DNA from: Prevotella sp. CAG:732
Lineage (GTDB): Bacteria; Bacteroidota; Bacteroidia; Bacteroidales; Bacteroidaceae
Reading direction: 5' to 3'
Assembly (NCBI GenBank): GCA_000436035.1
Contig: FR893285.1
Location: forward strand, 13,793-26,592
Length of the DNA: 12,800 bases
The position numbers and the translations under genes are program-made. Position 1 is the first letter of the stretch. The number at the start of each line of letters is the position of its first letter. The notes under the pieces were generated by a model. It had not been told where the DNA came from. It saw only the letters and a program-made list of their open reading frames with translations, and searched no databases. This document shows, one piece after another, positions 7,392 through 12,800 of this stretch.

Positions 7392-8025
7392 GGTCGCCTC
7401 CTTTCTCTCCTTGCAGAATCGCACGTCTGACAGCCTCTTGGCAAACACGCATCTCCGCAATCATCTTTTCCGTTGCCTCAAATCCTCCATATCTCACCTT
7501 GACAAAGATAAGAGTTATCTTTTGGAAATCTGCATTGCGCCATTCCTTCGTATATTGCGTAGGAGTCTTGAAAGACTGCCAGTCTATCTGATGGTTATCA
7601 CTCAACCATTTCAATGTTTGCAGATACATCAGTCGCAACGCCTCCCGATAGTCGTGGCTGTCGATAGCCTTCTCTATCTCCGATGGGAAATCAATGCCAT
7701 AGATGGTGTCTTCCGTCACATCATAATCCAAGGAATCAGTTTTCTTGCCAGAACGCATAAACACCGAAGGGCGTACCACAAAGACAATCCAAAGAATTGC
7801 CAAGATGACAATGATACCCAAGACCGTCCACATCCACTCTCGATTTTGAGCAAAGACATTCCTGAATATCTCATCCGTGAAGTCGCTCAACCTATCCTGC
7901 AACCATTCCCCAAAAGTATCTTGATGAGGCACCAACTCCCTACCGTAATCATAAGCGCCATCCTGCCGCCAAACAGAAAGCTTGGCGGAATCAATGACTA
8001 ATGTATCGGAAGGAGACGTAAACAT
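7381..8025 (-). CDS. DUF4129 domain-containing membrane protein
   Basis: The 214-residue protein has an N-terminal extracytoplasmic or peripheral part, one membrane helix (about 65-84) and a C-terminal cytoplasmic domain. The C-terminal part has the DUF4129 pattern: YREALRLMYLQTLKWLSD (126-143), then Thr154-Pro-Thr within a threonine/tyrosine segment, then VRYGGF (177-182). DUF4129 domains also occur at the C-terminus of bacterial transglutaminase-like proteins and are usually encoded beside MoxR and DUF58. There is no transglutaminase core here, only the stand-alone accessory form. The ATG at 8023-8025 lies 12 bases after the stop of the preceding membrane-protein gene. Its own 3' end overlaps the DUF4350 start by 11 bases. 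It probably scaffolds the membrane side of the complex, but the exact role is unknown. Confidence 0.78.
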   Translation of the reverse strand: MFTSPSDTLVIDSAKLSVWRQDGAYDYGRELVPHQDTFGEWLQDRLSDFTDEIFRNVFAQNREWMWTVLGIIVILAILWIVFVVRPSVFMRSGKKTDSLDYDVTEDTIYGIDFPSEIEKAIDSHDYREALRLMYLQTLKWLSDNHQIDWQSFKTPTQYTKEWRNADFQKITLIFVKVRYGGFEATEKMIAEMRVCQEAVRRAILQGEKGGDHEE

Positions 8026-8037
8026 CTTGTCAGATAA

Positions 8038-9000
8038 TTACACTAATGGTTCTGATTGCTTGAAGAGGTCATCGTCATCTGGGTTGCTGTCAGCCATCCC
8101 CTCGAAATCGTCAATGCCTTTTGCCACCGACATATCATCAAGTTTTTCTGCCGCATGGCTATACAGATAACTGATGCTCACGAGGAAGATGGTAGAAAGG
8201 GTAAACTGCCCAATCCACATGATGACACCGAAGACGTACTGCAATAAGTCCACGATGATGTTTATGATGTTTGGATTATATGGATCGCTATAACCAAACA
8301 CTGCCTTGATGAGGAACACCACATACCAAGGAATCGCAAAGACAAAAGACAAGGCTTTGCTGATGAAAGTCAGCACAAAGCCCAAGGCAAAGATGCCTAC
8401 CCAAGTTTTCCAGCCCAAGCGAAGTCCACGAGCGTAGGCTTTCCATACAGAAATGTCCTCATATATATAGGTAGGAAGCACCATCAAGAGCGGGATGCAC
8501 AATGCCAAGACCACAATGAATGCCACTATGTAAAAAGTTACATCGACCATGGCACAACCCACAAGAATCGCTATCACTGCAAAAGCTACGGGTATGCCTG
8601 CCAATCCACACTTGAAGATGCGTCCGGCATTTCGCTTGGCGTATGGTTTGAGGTCTGCAAAGGTGACGTCCTCCAAACCATTGGCTCGTTCATTGTACAA
8701 CTGCATACAAGCGAACACGACGGAGCCGACCCACAGACCGACTAGCACACAAACTACCGACAAGAAGATATAGTTGCCGAACAATTGAAGTCCTGTATTG
8801 ACAGGTTCGTCCCCCACAGCATTCATCGTGCTAGACATCAGGTTGTCAACCGACAATGCCGCCAACAAACTAAGAGGCAGCACGCCATACAAGATATATC
8901 TGAGCATATATCTCCAGTTCTGCTTCAGAAATGAGAAGACCACATTAAACTTCTCGCCGAAGCTTCTTTCTGCATAAAAAGGTATTTTATTGTTCATCAT
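8038..9000 (-). CDS. Polytopic membrane protein of unknown function
   Basis: I do not recognise a characterised family. The 320-residue product has about six or seven hydrophobic segments (about 33-51, 76-98, 132-150, 156-178, 200-236 and 250-280), a short cytoplasmic-looking N-terminus with FGEKFNVVFSFLKQNW, and a strongly acidic C-terminal tail (DDDDLF near 308-313). Overall it resembles the glycerophosphodiesterase membrane-domain-like proteins that lack any catalytic domain; similar proteins have sometimes been labelled beta-carotene monooxygenase, a name for which I see no support. Two ATG codons are adjacent at 8995-9000 and either may be used. It lies 50 bases after the SpoIIM-like gene and 12 bases before the DUF4129 gene, so it belongs to the same transcription unit and is likely a membrane partner of the MoxR system. 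Confidence 0.75.
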   Translation of the reverse strand: MMNNKIPFYAERSFGEKFNVVFSFLKQNWRYMLRYILYGVLPLSLLAALSVDNLMSSTMNAVGDEPVNTGLQLFGNYIFLSVVCVLVGLWVGSVVFACMQLYNERANGLEDVTFADLKPYAKRNAGRIFKCGLAGIPVAFAVIAILVGCAMVDVTFYIVAFIVVLALCIPLLMVLPTYIYEDISVWKAYARGLRLGWKTWVGIFALGFVLTFISKALSFVFAIPWYVVFLIKAVFGYSDPYNPNIINIIVDLLQYVFGVIMWIGQFTLSTIFLVSISYLYSHAAEKLDDMSVAKGIDDFEGMADSNPDDDDLFKQSEPLV

Positions 9001-9050
9001 TGTTATTATAAGTTTTAAACTTTCTAGTATGATTGATTCATTATCATTTA

Positions 9051-10019
9051 TTATTTATCATTTGCCATTTGCTGCCGATGCCTGATTCTTGGCAAAACGA
9101 TAAAATAGCCAATCACAAACGCCAGCGACAACAAGATAATCAAGAGTCGGACGGCATTCAGTATTTCGGTATGTCGAGTGACAAATCCCTCGATGAAACC
9201 AGCCATTATAAAAATAGGTATCGTGCCGACGATAATCTTCATCCCCCTCTTGGCTCCTCTTCGGAACGAAACCATCCGAGCGTAGGTGCCGGGGAACAGC
9301 CAGCCATTGCCTATCGCCAATCCAGCTGCTCCTGCAACGATGAGAGCCGAAATCTCTAGCGTGCCATGCAAGAAAACTGCCAAGAAGGACTCATACAGTA
9401 AACCATGCTGGGCAAAGAAGGTCTCAAAGCATCCCAGCATCACACTGTTCTCGAATATCATAAGACCTGTGGCAATGCTGGTGAATATGCCCGATACGAA
9501 TTCCATGAACGACACTCGGATGTTATTCAAGGTAATACCCAAGAACATCTCCATCTCTTGACCGCCATCATATACCGACATTGGCTTTCCCTTGGCGATA
9601 TTGTCGAGCGTCATATCCACATAGTAATCTCCCAAGATGATACGACAGAAACTTTCGTCGAGACATTGCGACAAAATGCCAATGAAGACACTGACCAAGA
9701 AAATGATGAAAGATACCAACAGCAACTTGCGCTCTTCATACATCACAAGCGGTACCTCGCGAGTCCAATAGGTGATGAGACGTGACCATTTCTCTCGCTT
9801 GTTGCGATAAATAGAATTGTGGAGAGCCGAACAGAGTTTATTGAGGTAAATCGTAATGCGTGACTGAGGATAGTGAGTTTGCGCAAAAGCCAGGTCGGAT
9901 GTCAGGTCGGTATATACCTCCGCTAAGCGATCTGGTGACTGAGAGGCTGCATCGCTAATGACGATTTCAGCTTTCTGCCACTTATCGATATTGCTTCGTA
10001 TGAAGTTAAACTCTTTCAC
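9051..10019 (-). CDS. SpoIIM / DUF95 family membrane protein
   Basis: The 322-residue protein begins with a soluble helical region of about 95 residues (MKEFNFIRSNIDKWQKAE...), followed by about five membrane helices (about 99-117, 170-190, 212-236, 263-280 and 291-309). Conserved features of the SpoIIM/DUF95 family are the LNNIRVSF segment (164-171), the GLMIFENSVMLG stretch (185-196) and HGTLEISALIVAGAAG (218-233). In Bacillus, SpoIIM is part of a septal peptidoglycan-remodelling complex; Bacteroidota do not sporulate, so the role here must be different. The start is GTG at 10017-10019, supported by an AGAGTAAAG leader just upstream and by the N-terminus; no better ATG exists before the first helix. 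It is the first gene after the promoter at 10064-10095 and is divergent from the RDD gene. SpoIIM-like and RDD genes recur together in MoxR clusters of several phyla. Confidence 0.88.
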   Translation of the reverse strand: MKEFNFIRSNIDKWQKAEIVISDAASQSPDRLAEVYTDLTSDLAFAQTHYPQSRITIYLNKLCSALHNSIYRNKREKWSRLITYWTREVPLVMYEERKLLLVSFIIFLVSVFIGILSQCLDESFCRIILGDYYVDMTLDNIAKGKPMSVYDGGQEMEMFLGITLNNIRVSFMEFVSGIFTSIATGLMIFENSVMLGCFETFFAQHGLLYESFLAVFLHGTLEISALIVAGAAGLAIGNGWLFPGTYARMVSFRRGAKRGMKIIVGTIPIFIMAGFIEGFVTRHTEILNAVRLLIILLSLAFVIGYFIVLPRIRHRQQMANDK

Positions 10020-10060
10020 CTTTACTCTGTCTTAACAGTTAGTATGATTCGATTTATTCG

Positions 10061-10088
10061 ATGCAAAAATAAGGATTTATTCTTGCAT
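10061..10088. promoter_or_regulatory. Imperfect 28-base palindrome over the SpoIIM-operon promoter (candidate operator)
   Basis: ATGCAA at 10061-10066 and TTGCAT at 10083-10088 are perfect inverted arms, with further inner arms AATAA and TTATT. In total 22 of 28 positions match the reverse complement, centred at about 10074.5. The palindrome covers the whole -7 box and most of the spacer, a position suited to repressor binding. AT richness raises the chance of a coincidental palindrome. Confidence 0.4.
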
Positions 10089-10095
10089 CAGCAAA
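10064..10095 (-). promoter_or_regulatory. Bacteroidota-type promoter for the SpoIIM-MoxR-DUF58 operon
   Basis: On the minus strand TTTG (10092-10095) is followed by exactly 20 bases and then TATTTTTG (10064-10071). Both match the Bacteroidota primary-sigma consensus TTTG-N19/20-TAnnTTTG. Transcription would start near 10056, giving a leader of about 37 bases to the GTG at 10019. It is the only full-consensus minus-strand promoter I found in the gaps of the DUF58-to-SpoIIM run. Confidence 0.72.
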
Positions 10096-10142
10096 TTATT
10101 GGTACGATTATTCACATATTTCATTAAAAAAGATGCTTTTTC

Positions 10143-10174
10143 TTTGAATATTTGCTATTTTTTAGTTAAGTTTG
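10143..10174 (+). promoter_or_regulatory. Bacteroidota-type promoter for the RDD gene
   Basis: TTTG at 10143-10146 is followed by exactly 20 bases and then TAAGTTTG at 10167-10174, matching TTTG-N20-TAnnTTTG. The predicted start of transcription is near 10181, about 33 bases before the ATG at 10214. This also argues against translation from the TTG at 10172, which lies within the -7 box. It faces away from the operon promoter, making a divergent pair. Confidence 0.7.
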
Positions 10175-10213
10175 CAGACAAAAGTTCAAATAACTAAGGA
10201 AATAGATGAAATC

Positions 10214-10951
10214 ATGACTCATACCGACATCATAACCAATCAATTTGTAAGAATCGCCCAGACCCCAGCGAGCATCGCTGAGCGAATCTTGGCACGCATC
10301 ATAGACGGCATTTGGATATTTGTCATCTGCATATCCGTCTTTTATGCGTGCGCCAATTTCTTAGAATACGATGGCGCATGGTGGTTGATGTGGATATTCG
10401 GCATAGGCATTTGGCTGTGGGATTTTCTCTGGGAGACATTCAACGATGGCAAGACACCGGGGAAAATGATCATGAAAATCAGGGTCGTCAATAAAGATGG
10501 TTCTCGTCCCAACCTAGGCTCCTTCTTTATGAGATGGCTCTTGGGCAACATCGACATCGGGTGCAGTTGCGTGGGTATTCTTTTTATCTTACTCACGAAA
10601 GACTCGCAACGATTGGGCGACTTGGCAGCAGGAACTATCGTCATCAAGGAGGTGAACATCGAAGACATCCACGTATCGCTCGATGAGTTTTATTATGCCA
10701 AGAAAGATTATCATCCAACGTATGAAGAAGCCAAGAATCTTTCACAAGCGCAAGTCGAGGTTATCGAGAAAACCGTTTATTCTGGCAATGACAAGCACGA
10801 GGAGCAAGTGGATGCCTTGGCTCGAAAGGTTGCAAAATTCCTAGGTATTGAAGAACGTTTGAAGGCTAGCCTACAAAAAGGAAATAGCAAGGAAAAATTC
10901 CTTGCTACTATCCTTCATGATTATAATTATTACTTGATGGAACTCATTTAA
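10214..10951 (+). CDS. RDD-family membrane protein with a C-terminal cytoplasmic extension
   Basis: The 245-residue protein has the RDD domain in residues about 17-146: Arg28 and Asp31 in ARIIDG, Asp70 in the second helix (IWLWDFLWE), then the TPGK segment (81-84) and QRLGDLAAG (132-140). Three hydrophobic segments lie at about 29-50, 55-73 and 113-128. RDD proteins are small membrane proteins of mostly unknown role, with suggested transport or ion-exchange functions in some. After the domain, residues about 147-245 form a charged, helical, probably cytoplasmic tail longer than in many RDD proteins. The ATG at 10214 is chosen over a TTG at 10172 because the latter sits in the promoter. It is the only plus-strand gene here, divergent from the SpoIIM-like gene, and such genes recur in MoxR clusters, so it is likely part of the same system. 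It converges on the next gene with 16 bases between stops. Confidence 0.85.
   Translation: MTHTDIITNQFVRIAQTPASIAERILARIIDGIWIFVICISVFYACANFLEYDGAWWLMWIFGIGIWLWDFLWETFNDGKTPGKMIMKIRVVNKDGSRPNLGSFFMRWLLGNIDIGCSCVGILFILLTKDSQRLGDLAAGTIVIKEVNIEDIHVSLDEFYYAKKDYHPTYEEAKNLSQAQVEVIEKTVYSGNDKHEEQVDALARKVAKFLGIEERLKASLQKGNSKEKFLATILHDYNYYLMELI
10874..10907 (-). terminator. Possible intrinsic terminator for the PEP/pyruvate-binding gene, inside the RDD gene
   Basis: A perfect 10-base inverted repeat (10885-10894 and 10898-10907) with a 3-base loop can form a hairpin. Read on the minus strand it is followed by TTTCCTTTTTG (10874-10884), a T-rich tail as in intrinsic terminators. It lies about 60 bases past the stop at 10968, inside the last codons of the convergent RDD gene. 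On the plus strand no T tail follows. The stem has only moderate GC content, so efficiency is uncertain. Confidence 0.45.
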
Positions 10952-10967
10952 CACCCATTTGAAGGAG

Positions 10968-12800
10968 CTAACACAACACCGCTCCCTCCTGCTTCTTACC
11001 ATCCATCAGAATCCTCAGCGGATGCTCGAAGCGAACATGGCGAACATATTTCGTCTCCTCGACAGCAGGCATCGCATCCAACATCTCCTTATTGACAAAT
11101 CCTCCATTCTCCACATTGGTATCTACCGTGAAGTAACCCACACCGAAGGAAGTGAGGTTTTGGAAGAAATGGGTGCCTTGGCTTGGGTCGATGTTATAGT
11201 TCTTCAATGCCACTTCCACGATGACACGGGCAGCACTGATATGCGGCCACTTTACAGGCACACCGAGATAATGGTCGCTAGAACCCCAACGGCCCGGACC
11301 TATCAAGACATAATTCTTGTTCTCGGCTAGGAACTTTCGGTTGATGCGCTCGATGTCGTCAGCCACATAGTAATTGTTCATCGCCGAGAAATGATCGTCG
11401 TACTTCACATACACTACGTCGGTGACATCCTCGCTGATGCCATGTCCCAACGAGTTGTGGGAGCGCAACAGGCAGTCGGCATCCGGTATCGCCTTCACAT
11501 CCTCATCCAACATCTCCTTGGCATCCACGATAGGTCGAATCTGTAAGAGATAGAAATCACAAGTCTTGTCGGCATTGACATTGCAAGCGAACTCGATTTC
11601 CACAGGGCGGCGCATCGCCTCCGAACCATATTTCATCGACATCTGCAATATCTCCGGCAATGGAATCACCTCATGCTGAAGTACACCTGCGAAGGTGATG
11701 ACCTTACGTCCCGTCTCATAGACGCCATCATTGAGAACCTGGTCGTATGGGTCGAAAGTAGAGGCGATATAGTTGAGCGACAGGTCTTCCACAGCTTCCT
11801 TTACCTTCAGTTTGAGAATATTGAAGCCATCATCCACCTTGAAGTCCTCCCCCACATGCTTCATGTCCAGAGCATAGAACTGAGTCTGAGTTTCGCTCAA
11901 AGCCTTCTCCAACTCGGAGGTTTGCAAGACCTGTGTAGGATGGTAAGGGCAAACTCTCAAGGTTTGACCGCCATCCACGATATACTTGCCCAGTCCGAGC
12001 GCCAAGCTGGCGATACCCTCCTCCGCAGTCTCATCCCCTATAGGATAATAGTTGAGGGAGCGAAGCACGCCACTCATGTTCGGATAGAATCTGTCGCCAT
12101 AATCCTTTCCTACCACCTGCTGCAAGATGACCGCCATCTTCTCCTGGTCGATGACATTGCTGGTAGCAGCCATATACGCCTTGGAATCACGATAGAACAC
12201 CGAGGCATACACACCCTTGATGGCACAAGCCAACATCTGGAGCATCTGATACTTGTCCTCCAGATAAGGTATCATATAGGTGGAATAGATGCCGGCGAAA
12301 GGCTGATAATGGGCATCCTCCAAGAGCGAGCTGGAACGCACGGCGATAGGACTCTTCGTCGCCTCAAAGAAAGTGAAGAAGTCGGCTATCAACGAATCGG
12401 GCAACTGCGCCCGCAAGAAGTGCTTCAAGATTTCATCATCGCTGGCATCGCTCAGGGCTATCGGATAAAGATTGTTGGTCATCATAAACTCATCGAAGAT
12501 GTCGGTACACAGCACGACGGTCTTCGGAATCTGCACCGTGGCATTGTCATACTGATTGAACTCCGGATGACGCTTGATGACATTGTCGAGGAAAGCCAAG
12601 CCTCTGCCCTTTCCACCCAAGGAGCCTTCGCCGATACGGGCAAAGTGGGCATACTTGTCAAACTTCATTCGGTCGAAGACTGCCACGATACCCAAGTTCT
12701 TCATGTGACGATACTGCACGATGGCATCGAAGATGATCTGGCGATGGGCATCCACATCCTGCAACTTCTGCCAAGTGACATGCTTCAAGAATGCCGGGAC
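10968..12800 (-). CDS. PEP/pyruvate-binding domain protein (PEP-synthase-like, no phosphohistidine domain), N-terminus cut
   Basis: The frame is open to the window edge, so 610 residues are visible and the true start lies beyond 12800; an apparent TTG start at 12786-12788 is only an internal codon. Visible numbering: GSLGGKGRG (59-67), IAVRSSSLLED (152-162) and FAG (168-170) form the ATP-grasp nucleotide-binding region shared with PEP synthase and pyruvate phosphate dikinase; LLQIRPI (418-424) ends that domain. After it there is no GGxTSH-type phosphohistidine motif and no PEP-binding barrel. A different C-terminal region follows, with conserved-looking GPGRWGSSD (501-509) and SQGTHFFQNL (540-549). 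I recall such proteins, often about 900-1000 residues, in Bacteroidota and other phyla with an upstream segment before the ATP-grasp part. It cannot be a normal PEP synthase; it may phosphorylate or bind another target. Function unknown. Confidence 0.8.
   Translation of the reverse strand, partial: VPAFLKHVTWQKLQDVDAHRQIIFDAIVQYRHMKNLGIVAVFDRMKFDKYAHFARIGEGSLGGKGRGLAFLDNVIKRHPEFNQYDNATVQIPKTVVLCTDIFDEFMMTNNLYPIALSDASDDEILKHFLRAQLPDSLIADFFTFFEATKSPIAVRSSSLLEDAHYQPFAGIYSTYMIPYLEDKYQMLQMLACAIKGVYASVFYRDSKAYMAATSNVIDQEKMAVILQQVVGKDYGDRFYPNMSGVLRSLNYYPIGDETAEEGIASLALGLGKYIVDGGQTLRVCPYHPTQVLQTSELEKALSETQTQFYALDMKHVGEDFKVDDGFNILKLKVKEAVEDLSLNYIASTFDPYDQVLNDGVYETGRKVITFAGVLQHEVIPLPEILQMSMKYGSEAMRRPVEIEFACNVNADKTCDFYLLQIRPIVDAKEMLDEDVKAIPDADCLLRSHNSLGHGISEDVTDVVYVKYDDHFSAMNNYYVADDIERINRKFLAENKNYVLIGPGRWGSSDHYLGVPVKWPHISAARVIVEVALKNYNIDPSQGTHFFQNLTSFGVGYFTVDTNVENGGFVNKEMLDAMPAVEETKYVRHVRFEHPLRILMDGKKQEGAVLC

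Noticed and set aside
7392..7460. TTG start for the DUF4350 protein, adding 23 residues
   Set aside because: The added residues overlap the DUF4129 gene deeply and look like out-of-frame translation; the ATG at 7389-7391 begins right before the membrane anchor.
8038..9000. Annotation as beta-carotene 15,15'-monooxygenase
   Set aside because: No iron-binding histidines or propeller domain are visible; the protein is a plain polytopic membrane protein.
9010..9022. Small inverted repeat (AAGTTT-T-AAACTT) between the SpoIIM-like and membrane-protein genes
   Set aside because: Six-base AT-only arms in AT-rich DNA are expected by chance, and no T tail or promoter element accompanies them.
9051..10019. 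Sporulation gene (SpoIIM) as evidence for sporulation
   Set aside because: Only the membrane family is shared; no other sporulation gene is present and the lineage does not sporulate. The gene is better read as a MoxR-cluster component.
1..12800. CRISPR arrays, tRNA or rRNA genes, insertion sequences, phage or integrase genes
   Set aside because: No regularly spaced repeats, cloverleaf-like segments, transposase or integrase motifs, or terminal inverted repeats of an IS were seen on either strand.

Overview
The window looks like chromosomal DNA of a gut-type Bacteroidota, most likely Prevotella/Segatella or a close relative. The evidence is the family content (a Bacteroidota-style GH43 xylosidase/arabinofuranosidase, a MoxR/DUF58/DUF4129/DUF4350/SpoIIM cluster, a membrane-anchored MutS-like ATPase, and a PEP-synthase-like protein lacking its phosphohistidine domain), AT-rich leaders without strong Shine-Dalgarno sequences, and two intergenic promoters that match the Bacteroidota pattern TTTG-N20-TAnnTTTG. 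Almost everything is on the minus strand; only the RDD-family gene is on the plus strand. Coding density is high and no gene-free stretch exceeds about 200 bases.

Layout, left to right. Bases 1-101 are the N-terminus of a minus-strand aquaporin-type channel cut by the window edge. Bases 208-1758 encode a secreted two-domain GH43 glycosidase with no SusC/SusD partner in view. Bases 1818-3752 encode a MutS-family ATPase with four predicted membrane segments. Directly upstream is a tight minus-strand gene run: DUF58 protein (3777-5081), MoxR AAA+ ATPase (5089-6054), DUF4350 membrane protein (6135-7391), DUF4129 membrane protein (7381-8025), polytopic membrane protein (8038-9000) and SpoIIM/DUF95 membrane protein (9051-10019). 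An RDD-family membrane protein (10214-10951) is transcribed divergently from a shared 194-base control region. The right edge (10968-12800) is a PEP/pyruvate-binding (ATP-grasp) protein whose N-terminus lies outside the window.

The core of the window is the RDD // SpoIIM - membrane protein - DUF4129 - DUF4350 - MoxR - DUF58 - MutS-like block. Spacings run from an 11-base overlap to 80 bases, so a single operon read from the promoter at about 10064-10095 is likely, with RDD as its divergent partner. The plausible reading is a membrane-associated MoxR chaperone-type ATPase working with a DUF58 adaptor and several membrane partners. The client and physiological role of this arrangement are not settled, as far as I know. 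Several gene starts were moved from upstream TTG codons to internal ATG or GTG codons on the basis of spacing, leader and family N-termini.

Smaller structural signals are a 57-base in-frame palindromic insertion in the MutS-like ATPase, a 28-base imperfect palindrome over the operon promoter, a 15-base tandem duplication that duplicates a stop codon, and a hairpin with a T-rich tail inside the RDD gene that could terminate the convergent transcript.
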